Positions 1 through 5,761 of a stretch of 10,945 nucleotides of DNA are shown piece by piece. The translations under genes were made by a program, and so were the position numbers. Origin of the DNA: Deltaproteobacteria bacterium (GTDB lineage Bacteria > Desulfobacterota > Desulfarculia > Desulfarculales > Desulfarculaceae); assembly GCA_020444165.1 (NCBI GenBank), contig JAHLLK010000125.1:1-10945 (forward strand), written 5' to 3'. The notes beneath the pieces were generated by a model. That model was not told where the DNA came from. It saw nothing but the letters and a program-made list of their open reading frames with translations, and searched no databases. Every line of letters begins with the position of its first letter. Position 1 is the first letter of the stretch.

Positions 1-440
1 CGATACCCCAGCTCGGCGCTCAGGGGGAAGTTGCTGCGGACGAAGGTGCCCTGGGCGCGGGCGGCTTCCTTGCCGCGGTGGTCGGTGACCACGGCCTCGG
101 CCAGGAAGAGGGTGCGGCCGGGGTGGAGCACCCGCCCGCGGGCGGTCAACAGGCCCTCGGTGACCGGGCGGATGAACTGGGTGTTCAGGTTCACGGTGAG
201 GACGAACACGTCCTCCACCAGGGAGGCCACGGCGAAGAAGGCCACGTCGTCCAGGAGCTTCATGTAGGTGCCGCCGTGCACCGCGCCGGCGGAGTGGAAC
301 AGATCCGGCCGGGCCTCCAGGCTCAGTTCGGCGCGGGCCCGGCTCACCGCCAAGGTGGGCTTGTAGTACTCGTTGCAGGGTGCGAGTTGGTACATCCGCT
401 CCAGCTTGCGGTAATGGTCGGGGTTCACCGGGGTGGTCAT
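1..440 (-). CDS. PaaI-family hotdog-fold thioesterase (3' end outside window)
   Basis: The reading frame starts at ATG 440 and stays open to the window edge, giving 146 visible residues. That is about the full usual length of PaaI-type thioesterases, so only a few residues are probably missing. The hallmark is [12 protein letters not shown] at about residues 54-65: an HGG motif followed by an Asp, as in single-domain hotdog acyl-CoA thioesterases. It is followed by a [12 protein letters not shown] beta segment at about 82-93 and the [18 protein letters not shown] strand pair. Family knowledge: these cytosolic enzymes hydrolyse acyl- or aryl-CoA thioesters to free acid and CoA. A GGAG Shine-Dalgarno lies 9 nt before the ATG. 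The gene lies 71 nt downstream of the acyl-CoA ligase on the same strand, which suggests co-transcription and a shared acyl-CoA substrate pool. The substrate cannot be read from the sequence. 4-Hydroxybenzoyl-CoA-thioesterase-like activity is an alternative within the same fold. Confidence 0.88.
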   Translation of the reverse strand, partial: MTTPVNPDHYRKLERMYQLAPCNEYYKPTLAVSRARAELSLEARPDLFHSAGAVHGGTYMKLLDDVAFFAVASLVEDVFVLTVNLNTQFIRPVTEGLLTARGRVLHPGRTLFLAEAVVTDHRGKEAARAQGTFVRSNFPLSAELGY

Positions 441-470
441 GGCGTCGTCTCCGGGCGGGGGGGCAAGGAC

Positions 471-498
471 GCGCGGGGCGGGACGGCCCGCCCCGCGC
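471..498 (-). terminator. Perfect 12-bp GC hairpin between ligase and thioesterase genes
   Basis: The arms GCGCGGGGCGGG (471-482) and CCCGCCCCGCGC (487-498) are perfect inverted repeats around a 4-nt loop. The hairpin begins 14 nt past the ligase stop codon. On the minus strand no T-run follows, so it is not a classic intrinsic terminator. It could be a partial terminator/attenuator that lowers thioesterase expression, or a 3'-end stabiliser of the ligase mRNA. Confidence 0.5.
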
Positions 499-511
499 GG
501 CAGAAAACAGG

Positions 512-2152
512 CTAAACCTCGGCGCGGATCTTCTTTTTGTCGATCTTGCCGACGCTGGTCTTGGGGATGGCGGGCACCACCCGGATCTGGTCGGGGATGG
601 CCCATTTGCTCAGGTTGCCCTCTTCCACGAAGGTGTTCATGAAGGCCTTGATATCCTCGGGGTTGACGGTGGAGCCCTCCCTGGCCACCACCAGGGCCAG
701 GGGCCGCTCGCCCCATTTCTCGTCGGGCACGCCCACCACGGCCACTTCGCTGACCCCGGGGGCCTGGCTGATGAGGCTTTCCAGCTCCAGGGAGCTGACC
801 CACTCGCCGCCGGTCTTGATGACGTCCTTCAGGCGGTCGGTGATCTTGACGTAGCCTTCGGAGTCGATGTTGGCCACGTCGCCGGTGTGCAGGTACCCGC
901 CGCGCCACAGCTCCTCGCCCTTGTCGGGGGCTTTGTAGTAGCCCTGGGTGAGCCAGGGGGCGCGGACCACGATCTCACCGGAGGTCTGGCCGTCGCGGGG
1001 CAGAGGCTTGCCCTGGGGGTCCCACACTTGCAGGTCCACCAGGGGGATGGGCCGGCCGGTGGAGGTGCGGACCTTGAGCTGGTAGTCCATATCGGCGTCC
1101 AGCTTGTCCGGGGGCAGGTTGGCCAGGGTGAGCACCGGGCAGGTCTCGCTCATGCCGTAGCCGGTGTAGATGTCGATGCCCAGGTCCATGGCGGCCTGGG
1201 CCAGGCCCTTGGGCAGGGCGGAACCGCCGATGATGACCTTCCAGCCCCGGAGGTCCACCTGCTTGGCCACCGGGCTGGAGACCAGCATGTGCAGGATGGT
1301 GGGCACGCAGTGGCTGAAGGTGACTTTCTCCTTGATGAGGAGTTGCAGGAGCATGGCCGGCTCATAGCGGCCGGGATAGACCTGCTTCATGCCCAGCATG
1401 GTGGCCAGGTAGGGCACGCCCCAGGCGTGGACGTGGAACATGGGGGTGATGGGCATGTAGGTGTCTTGGGAGGTGAAGCGGCCCTGGGCGTGGATGGAAG
1501 CGGTGCCCACGGCCAGGCCCAGGGTGTGCAGCACCAGTTGGCGGTGGCTGAAGTACACGCCCTTGGGGTCGCCGGTGGTGCCGGTGGTGTAGGACATGGT
1601 GGCCTGGGAGTTCTCGTCAAAGTCGGGGAACTCGAAGTCCTCGGTGCCCTTGGCCAACAGCTCCTCGTATTCGCATTCGAAAATGGACCCGGCCGGAGCG
1701 TCGTTGGTCTCCTTCATGTAGACCCATTTTTTCACCGAGGGCACCTGGTCCTTGATGGAATCCACCACCGGCGCGAACTCCTCGGCCACCAGGACCACGG
1801 TGTCCTCGGCGTGGCGCATAGTGAAGATCATCTGCTCCGGGGAGAGGCGGATATTGACGATGTGCAGGATGGCGCCGATGCCGGGGATGGCGAAGTAGGC
1901 TTCCAGGTAGCGATAGGAGTCCCAATCCAACACGGCCACCATGTCGCCGGGCTTGACGCCCAGGGCCTGGAGGCCGCTGGCCAGCTTCTTGACCCGCGCA
2001 TAGAACTCGCGGTAGGTGAAGCGCTTCTGGTCGCGGTAGACGATCTCCTGGTCCGGGGCGTAGTAGATGGGCGTGTGCAACAGCTGCTTGATGAGCAGGG
2101 GATAGGAATAGGCCGAGGGCACTTTCTCGATTAGTTTGGTTCCCGTGATCAT
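512..2152 (-). CDS. AMP-forming fatty-acid (medium/long-chain) acyl-CoA ligase
   Basis: This 546-aa protein is a full-length member of the ANL adenylating family. It activates a carboxylic acid with ATP to an acyl-AMP and transfers the acyl group to CoA. The P-loop [11 protein letters not shown] is at 188-198, GYGMSET at 331-337 (adenine-binding region), and HTGD at 422-425 (ribose-binding Asp). The hinge TDRLKD is at 438-443, [11 protein letters not shown] at 448-458, and the catalytic Lys in SVGKIDKKK is K536. The GGEWVSS form is typical of fatty-acyl-CoA ligases. The chosen ATG has a GGGAGAGAG ribosome-binding site, and residue 1 fits the family N-terminus. An open extension upstream to 2350 crosses hairpin-rich DNA and has no support. 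The gene is probably the first of an operon with the thioesterase. The exact chain length or substrate is unknown, and 3-methylmercaptopropionyl-CoA ligase-like enzymes are close relatives. Confidence 0.93.
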   Translation of the reverse strand: MITGTKLIEKVPSAYSYPLLIKQLLHTPIYYAPDQEIVYRDQKRFTYREFYARVKKLASGLQALGVKPGDMVAVLDWDSYRYLEAYFAIPGIGAILHIVNIRLSPEQMIFTMRHAEDTVVLVAEEFAPVVDSIKDQVPSVKKWVYMKETNDAPAGSIFECEYEELLAKGTEDFEFPDFDENSQATMSYTTGTTGDPKGVYFSHRQLVLHTLGLAVGTASIHAQGRFTSQDTYMPITPMFHVHAWGVPYLATMLGMKQVYPGRYEPAMLLQLLIKEKVTFSHCVPTILHMLVSSPVAKQVDLRGWKVIIGGSALPKGLAQAAMDLGIDIYTGYGMSETCPVLTLANLPPDKLDADMDYQLKVRTSTGRPIPLVDLQVWDPQGKPLPRDGQTSGEIVVRAPWLTQGYYKAPDKGEELWRGGYLHTGDVANIDSEGYVKITDRLKDVIKTGGEWVSSLELESLISQAPGVSEVAVVGVPDEKWGERPLALVVAREGSTVNPEDIKAFMNTFVEEGNLSKWAIPDQIRVVPAIPKTSVGKIDKKKIRAEV

Positions 2153-2192
2153 AGGGTTCTCTCTCCCGTCTGGACCTGTTGAAAGGATTCCG

Positions 2193-2213
2193 GCCGGAGC
2201 GTTGGTCTCCGGC
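2193..2213 (-). promoter_or_regulatory. Leader hairpin upstream of the acyl-CoA ligase
   Basis: The arms GCCGGAG (2193-2199) and CTCCGGC (2207-2213) pair perfectly around a 7-nt loop. The hairpin lies about 40 nt upstream of the ligase ATG, in the presumed 5' untranslated region. It leaves the ribosome-binding site free. Whether it regulates anything is not visible. Confidence 0.35.
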
Positions 2214-2285
2214 ATACCGCCAAGAGCCGGGGGGAGCGCCTTTAACGAAGACCATTGCCCGGGACGTCCTGCCCCGTGCAAGGTC

Positions 2286-2353
2286 GGCTTGGCAAAAACA
2301 CGATTCCACCCCAGCAAACTGAGCTTGCTGGGGCCCTGTGGTTTTGCCAAGCC
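2286..2353. repeat. Nested long inverted repeat (two-tier hairpin)
   Basis: The outer arms GGCTTGGCAAAA (2286-2297) and TTTTGCCAAGCC (2342-2353) form 12 perfect pairs. One mismatch is followed by CAC/GTG (2299-2301 with 2338-2340). An inner stem CCCCAGCAA (2309-2317) / TTGCTGGGG (2325-2333) of 9 bp closes a 7-nt loop. The structure spans 68 nt. Possible identities are a REP-like or MITE-like palindromic element, or a structured leader or terminator between the lipoprotein and ligase genes. No immediate T-run follows the inner stem on either strand. Confidence 0.6.
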
Positions 2354-2356
2354 TCA

Positions 2357-2388
2357 CAAATTGCGAAATTTTGCAAACTTGCAATTTG
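2357..2388. promoter_or_regulatory. AT-rich operator-like dyad (TTGC-N8-GCAA)
   Basis: TTGCGAAATTTTGCAA at 2361-2376 is a 16-bp palindrome with one mismatched pair. It is embedded in a wider dyad CAAATTGC (2357-2364) / GCAATTTG (2381-2388), and a further TTGCAA lies at 2379-2384. In a GC-rich genome, an AT-rich nested palindrome about 210 bp upstream of the ligase start looks like a binding site for a dimeric regulator. Which regulator cannot be told from the sequence. Confidence 0.4.
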
Positions 2389-2567
2389 GCGGGCCGTCCA
2401 TGGCCCGCACCGGCCATTGCATGGCAGGATTGCGATTCACGGCCTTATGGCCGCGGGTTGGCGAGCCTATTTTTGGTTTCACCCTGCAATGGCTTGAAAC
2501 GGCGTTCCCCAAGAATGAACTGTGTTCAGGATCAGCCGGCAAGCCGGCGCTTTTCCCCCTGCCGGGG

Positions 2568-2587
2568 GGCCGCGTTCCGGCGCGGCC
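2568..2587 (-). terminator. Hairpin just after the lipoprotein stop codon
   Basis: The arms GGCCGCG (2568-2574) and CGCGGCC (2581-2587) pair around a 6-nt loop, ending 5 nt past the stop of the lipoprotein gene on the minus strand. No T-run follows. It is a plausible transcript-end hairpin but not a standard intrinsic terminator. Confidence 0.35.
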
Positions 2588-2592
2588 GGGGC

Positions 2593-3315
2593 TCAGTATT
2601 GTTGCATGCGCTCGATGATGTCACGTCTACGGCGGTCGGATTCGCCGCCGACAAAGTTCAGGTAGCGGGCGCTGACGTAGTCCAGGACCACGTTGTAGCG
2701 GGAACCGTCATCCATGGGTTTCAGGCCCAGGCGCACTTCCCGGAGGATGGGGTGAATCAGGTAGCCTATGCTCAGATCCATGCCCTTGGCATAGGAATCG
2801 CCGGGGTGGCGGGCCAGGAAGGCGGCCCGGTAATGCTCCTCGTCCATGAGATCGACGCCGTACAGGGAACTGTCGTCGTTCAGCGATTTCAAGAGGGTGT
2901 ATTTGGGCAGAATGAGGCTCACCATGCTCTGCAAGAAATCCATGGCGCGTTCGCGGGTGTTGAAGACCTGCATCAGGCGAATCTTCACGATCATCTTGTC
3001 CTGGTCGGTGAAGAGCAGGGCGGAGGAGAAGGCGCTGTCCGGGTTGGGCTTGGAATAGACCACCAAGCCGGACATATCCCGCATCACGTACTTGTACAGC
3101 CCGTCTTCCAGGTCATCCTCGGTGACCTCGGAATACATCTCGATGCCGCTGTAGGTGTTGTCGTCATGGATGGTGTACTTGTCGATGCTGAGGAGCAGGG
3201 GGTCGTACTGGTCGCTGGTCTGCAGGCCGGCGCAGGCGGCCAGGGACAGGCACACGAGGGCCAGGGCCAAGAGGGGGGTCCAGGCCGGTCGCTTGGAGGG
3301 TCGTACGGGGGTCAC
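2593..3315 (-). CDS. Hypothetical outer-membrane-type lipoprotein, 240 aa
   Basis: I do not recognise this protein. The N-terminus is a clear lipoprotein signal: basic residues (R5, K8, R9), a hydrophobic stretch at about 13-24, and the lipobox L25-A26-A27-C28. The residue after the Cys is Ala, not Asp, so outer-membrane sorting is expected by the usual +2 rule. The mature part of about 212 aa is soluble in character and mixed alpha/beta, with no further membrane segment. It ends in a very basic helix (SDRRRRDIIERMQQY). The start is GTG at 3315 with AGGGAG about 8 nt before it. That ribosome-binding site begins right after the TAA of the upstream 93-aa gene, so the two genes are 16 nt apart and almost certainly co-transcribed. 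No catalytic motif is evident. It is likely an envelope protein of unknown function. Confidence 0.8.
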   Translation of the reverse strand: MTPVRPSKRPAWTPLLALALVCLSLAACAGLQTSDQYDPLLLSIDKYTIHDDNTYSGIEMYSEVTEDDLEDGLYKYVMRDMSGLVVYSKPNPDSAFSSALLFTDQDKMIVKIRLMQVFNTRERAMDFLQSMVSLILPKYTLLKSLNDDSSLYGVDLMDEEHYRAAFLARHPGDSYAKGMDLSIGYLIHPILREVRLGLKPMDDGSRYNVVLDYVSARYLNFVGGESDRRRRDIIERMQQY

Positions 3316-3331
3316 TGGCGGGGCTCCCTAT

Positions 3332-3613
3332 TTATACCTGCAGCCATTCCTGCAGTTTGGCGATTACCACAGGCGCGGTCTTGGTGGTGAGGTTCACGGT
3401 ATCCATTTTCCGCTGCACGCCGCCGCGTTTCTGGAAGCGGCGCAGGCTCACCTTGGCCTGGCCAAACTCGCCTGTTTTTTTGTCTTTTTCTCGGTAAAGG
3501 AACATGACGGTGCTCCAGGCGCCCTTGTGCAGGATCACCTTCTCCATCTCCTCCACCAAAACCTCACCGTCTTCCTCGTACTGGATGGTCACTTCGTCGA
3601 TTTCGCCGCTCAC
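3332..3613 (-). CDS. Conserved-looking hypothetical protein, 93 aa
   Basis: This small soluble protein has an acidic N-terminal half (EEDGEVLVEEMEKV, about 13-26) predicted as beta/alpha. A charged central segment YREKDKKTGEFGQAKVSLRR (about 40-59) follows, then a C-terminal helix (VVIAKLQEWL). It has no Cys, signal peptide or membrane segment. The pattern YREKDKKTGE...K.SLRR.QKRGG recalls small uncharacterised proteins in Desulfobacterota genomes, but I cannot name a family. The start is GTG at 3613, preceded by AGGGAAAAGG. It is the first gene of a two-gene unit with the lipoprotein (16-nt gap). A cytoplasmic partner or regulator of the lipoprotein is only a guess. Confidence 0.72.
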   Translation of the reverse strand: MSGEIDEVTIQYEEDGEVLVEEMEKVILHKGAWSTVMFLYREKDKKTGEFGQAKVSLRRFQKRGGVQRKMDTVNLTTKTAPVVIAKLQEWLQV

Positions 3614-3731
3614 TGCCTTTTCCCTGTTTCCGTTCTGGTTGCGTGGGAGCCGAGAGAAAGGGGTCGGCCCGCGCCCCCGGGTTGGCCTGGTCCGCCAGCG
3701 GCGCGGGGCCGCGCCACCGGCCGTTCACTTC

Positions 3732-3737
3732 ATTATA
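3732..3737 (-). promoter_or_regulatory. Perfect -10 box (TATAAT) upstream of the 93-aa gene
   Basis: The minus strand reads TATAAT in a locally AT-rich island (AAACAAATATAATGAAG) within otherwise GC-rich DNA. This would place the transcript start near 3725, about 110 nt before the GTG of the 93-aa gene. No good -35 hexamer lies 16-18 nt upstream, so an activator or an alternative sigma factor may be needed, or the match may be chance. Confidence 0.35.
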
Positions 3738-3762
3738 TTTGTTTTACGCGCTGGGCCTCTCG

Positions 3763-4029
3763 TCGGGAGCGAACACTTCCGAATCTCCGGCGAGTCCACC
3801 TGTCCCGCCTGGGAAACGCCGGCACACGGCCGTGTTTCGGGCGGCCTAGTTTCGGGAGCGTACGCGCTTGGCCTGAATGATGGCCTCCCCCGACACGCCT
3901 TGGGGCCTGGCCCGCGGCCGGCACGTTATGGGAGCTCCAGTGTGGCGCCCACTTCGGGAGCGTGCGAGGTCCGATCTCCTGGCGACTTCGCCCGACACGC
4001 TACGCCAGCCGCGGCGACGCGGCCGGCAC
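3763..4029. repeat. Three degenerate direct-repeat modules
   Basis: TCGGGAGCG occurs at 3763-3771, 3852-3860 and 3954-3962. Each copy is followed by GCCGGCAC (3818-3825, 3917-3924, 4022-4029). The second and third copies also share CCCGACACGC (3888-3897 and 3991-4000), at offsets 36 and 37 from the module start. Spacing between modules is 89 and 102 bp. In modules two and three, TCGGG can pair with CCCGA, so each may fold. The modules are diverged elsewhere. Nothing in them looks coding. Confidence 0.5.
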
Positions 4030-4035
4030 GGGGCT

Positions 4036-4065
4036 AGTATAAACGGTGGGGGGGCGGGCTGGGAA
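4036..4065 (-). promoter_or_regulatory. Candidate sigma-70-type promoter reading toward the 93-aa gene
   Basis: On the minus strand, TTCCCA (4060-4065, 4 of 6 to TTGACA) and TATACT (4036-4041, 5 of 6 to TATAAT) are separated by 18 nt. The -10 box stands out against the surrounding GC-rich DNA. The transcript would start near 4029 and run through the repeat modules before the 93-aa gene at 3613. Confidence 0.3.
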
Positions 4066-4116
4066 CCCCTTTTGCCGGGGTCGGGAAGGGGAAGGTGCTT
4101 TTTTCAGATAGAAATT

Positions 4117-4143
4117 GGCGCAGGGCCGCGGCGGCCCCGCGCC
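4117..4143 (-). terminator. Strong hairpin after the glycosyltransferase gene
   Basis: Read on the minus strand, a 12-bp stem with one G-U pair closes a CCG triloop. It starts 12 nt past the TGA at 4156 and is followed by AATTTCTATC. The stem is excellent and the U-tract is short and interrupted, so this is a probable but imperfect intrinsic terminator for the glycosyltransferase transcript. Confidence 0.6.
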
Positions 4144-4155
4144 ATGGGGGCGGGC

Positions 4156-5526
4156 TCAGGGGATGTTGCGGAAGCGTTGCTTGTCTTCCTCCAGGGCGTC
4201 CACGAGGCGGAGTCCGATTTCGGGGAACTTCCAATTGATGCGTTCCCAGGAGGGCAGGTGGCGCAGGGCCAGGGACTGGTCCCGCAGGCTTTCCTCCACC
4301 TGGAGGATGGCTTGTTGCAGGCCCTGGTCCACAAAGGGTTTGAACTCGGGGAAGCTGGCGGTGAAGCGGAGCATTTTCTCGGCCAGGTGGGCCGGGGCGG
4401 TGAGGAGGTCGCCGGTCTGGACGATGGCTTTGGAGAGCACGTCATAGACCATTCTTTCCTCGGCGTCGCGGTCATAGGACAGGGAGTTGAATTCGGCGTT
4501 GTCGGAGTATTTCTTGATGATGTCTTCGGCGATGGACTCGTAGGTGAGGGCCAAGTCGCGGAAGAACTCCTCGCCGACCTCCAGGCCTTCCTCGACGATG
4601 AGGGCGTGCAGGAGGGTGTGGATGATGTCCAGGGACATGCGGTGCAGGCCGGCCGAGGGGTCGGACTGGCTGACTTTTTGGTGCTTGTGGTCGAAGCCGC
4701 GGCGGGTGAACTCCACCTGGGCCACCTGGCTGGCTTTGCGCCAGGCTTCGATGAGGGTGAAGATCTCCACGCCCCAGTCCAGGGAGTAGCGGGCTTTCTT
4801 GAGCAGCCAGGAGTCGAAGACCACTTCGCCGGAGAGCTGGTAGTCGAAGCTCAGGAGGAAATCCACCAGACGGAGCATCTTGTCTTCGCTGGACTCGGAG
4901 AACTTGCGTTTGAGGGACAGGAGCAGGGGGTCCAAGAGCAGGCGCTTGACCCGGCCGAACATCTGCTGGCTGTCCCAGCGGGCGTAGTAGGCCTTGGAGA
5001 AGGGATAGTTGTGCACCAGGACCGGGAAGAACAGGCGGTCCAACTGGCGGCGTTTGAAGGTGCGGATATCGGCATCCAGGAGCCCCACGGTGGTGGCGCC
5101 CAGGGCCAGGGCCACGCCGAAGCCCATGAACACGTTGCGGCCCTTGCCGCGGCGGGAGAGGTCGAAGCCGGCCTCGGTCAGCTCCTGGTACACGGCGGTG
5201 ACGGCGGGGCCGTCGTTCCATTGGATGACGTAGTTGGTGAGCCCGGCCTTCTGGAGGATGGTCAATAAATCGTTGACGTCGTCCTCACTGGCCTGGTCCA
5301 GGCCGAAGACCACGTGGGCCAGATAGGTGGCGGTGGCCAGATGGTCCACGATGTTTTCGAACACGGGACGGTTGACGGGGTCGGTGAACTCGCTGGCCAG
5401 GGCGGGGACGATGAGCACCGGTTTTTTCCAGCGGGCGGCGGCAGTGAGAGTGGGGAGGAGATCGTGCTCCTCGTGCAGGAGATTGTAGGTGGTGATGCGC
5501 GAATGGGTCTGCGCAAAACTGGGCAT
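4156..5526 (-). CDS. GT-A glycosyltransferase resembling glucosyl-3-phosphoglycerate synthase
   Basis: This 456-aa cytosolic protein has an N-terminal GT-A nucleotide-sugar domain. VLIVPALASEF is at about 37-47, RGKGRNVFMGFGVALALGATTVGLLDAD at about 126-153, and D151-A-D153 is the DXD-type metal/nucleotide-sugar motif. LSGEVVFDSW (231-240) and LDWGVEIFTLIE (249-260) recall the acceptor/active-site segments of GpgS/MpgS-like enzymes (G-[YW]-GVEI). H281 in FDHKHQ is a candidate metal ligand. About 170 mainly helical C-terminal residues follow, making it longer than the bacterial GpgS proteins I know. Family knowledge: such enzymes transfer a sugar from an NDP-sugar to 3-phosphoglycerate, giving a precursor of the compatible solutes glucosyl- or mannosylglycerate. 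No matching phosphatase gene is adjacent. The ATG at 5526 has GGGAG about 8 nt upstream. Another GT2/GT81-like sugar or acceptor is possible. Confidence 0.7.
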   Translation of the reverse strand: MPSFAQTHSRITTYNLLHEEHDLLPTLTAAARWKKPVLIVPALASEFTDPVNRPVFENIVDHLATATYLAHVVFGLDQASEDDVNDLLTILQKAGLTNYVIQWNDGPAVTAVYQELTEAGFDLSRRGKGRNVFMGFGVALALGATTVGLLDADIRTFKRRQLDRLFFPVLVHNYPFSKAYYARWDSQQMFGRVKRLLLDPLLLSLKRKFSESSEDKMLRLVDFLLSFDYQLSGEVVFDSWLLKKARYSLDWGVEIFTLIEAWRKASQVAQVEFTRRGFDHKHQKVSQSDPSAGLHRMSLDIIHTLLHALIVEEGLEVGEEFFRDLALTYESIAEDIIKKYSDNAEFNSLSYDRDAEERMVYDVLSKAIVQTGDLLTAPAHLAEKMLRFTASFPEFKPFVDQGLQQAILQVEESLRDQSLALRHLPSWERINWKFPEIGLRLVDALEEDKQRFRNIP

Positions 5527-5761
5527 GGCGTGCTCCCAAAAGGTTGACGAATGGGGGCCCGGACGGCGGGGGGCGGGGCGCGCGAAAGGGCGCGGAACGA
5601 TCCGCCGAACCAGGAGTGATCCTGAGTAACCGTTGGTCGCCGGCCGTCATGCCGGTTCTGCGCCTCACCCGATCCTTAGCGGTAGGGGAGGCGGGGTGGC
5701 GGCTGGCGGGGTTGTTCTTATTCCCGGTAGGGGCCGTAGCTGGTCCGCGGCGTAGCGCGGG
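5527..5761. other. Intergenic region between dinB and the glycosyltransferase gene
   Basis: This 235-bp stretch downstream of dinB and upstream of the glycosyltransferase start has no supported gene. Small dyads are visible: CCGCG/CGCGG with a 6-nt loop (5745-5760), immediately after the dinB stop, and CAGGA/TCCTG with a 4-nt loop near 5611-5624. Neither is followed by a T-run on the minus strand. I could not place a promoter for the glycosyltransferase gene. Confidence 0.5.

Larger units (their letters stand above)
2153..2592. other. 440-bp intergenic region with several dyads upstream of the acyl-CoA ligase
   Basis: No credible coding frame is present. Going from the ligase start outward, the region holds a 7-bp hairpin in the leader (2193-2213), an 8-bp palindrome GGACGTCC (2262-2269), and the nested hairpin 2286-2353. 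It then holds the AT-rich dyad 2357-2388, a 7-bp hairpin GCGGGCC/GGCCCGC (2389-2408), small dyads CGGCC/GGCCG (2440-2453) and TGAAC/GTTCA (2516-2528), and a hairpin just past the lipoprotein stop (2568-2587). No convincing sigma-70 or sigma-54 promoter for the ligase was found by eye. Confidence 0.6.
3614..4155. other. 542-bp intergenic region with repeats and candidate promoters
   Basis: No supported gene is present, since open frames here are GC-driven and low-complexity. The region holds a TATAAT box on the minus strand at 3732-3737, three degenerate repeat modules (3763-4029), a second minus-strand promoter candidate (4036-4065), a T6 run on the plus strand at about 4099-4104, and the strong hairpin 4117-4143 next to the glycosyltransferase stop. 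If transcription of the 93-aa gene starts at the distal promoter, the repeats lie in a leader of about 400 nt. Confidence 0.55.

Noticed and set aside
380..2134. Long plus-strand open frame opposite the acyl-CoA ligase
   Set aside because: It is the antisense shadow of a well-supported gene. The translation is His/Gly/Val/Ala-rich with no family features, as is usual opposite GC-rich genes.
2153..2350. N-terminal extension of the acyl-CoA ligase
   Set aside because: The extension crosses hairpins and has no family match. The ATG at 2152 has a good ribosome-binding site and fits the family start.
2402..2440. Sigma-54 type promoter (TGGCA...TTGC) near the ligase leader
   Set aside because: The GG and GC elements have the wrong spacing (8 rather than 10 nt between them) and face the plus strand, where no gene follows.
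4061..4104. Plus-strand terminator ending in T6 near 4099-4104
   Set aside because: CCCC/GGGG pairing is possible, but the stem is separated from the T-run, and no plus-strand gene lies upstream to be terminated.
3877..5268. Long plus-strand open frame opposite the glycosyltransferase
   Set aside because: It is an antisense shadow of the same low-complexity type and has no Shine-Dalgarno support.
5580..5680. tRNA-like segment between dinB and the glycosyltransferase gene
   Set aside because: A TTCG-containing hairpin vaguely resembles a T-arm on the minus strand, but no acceptor stem, anticodon arm or GTTCGANTC loop could be assembled.
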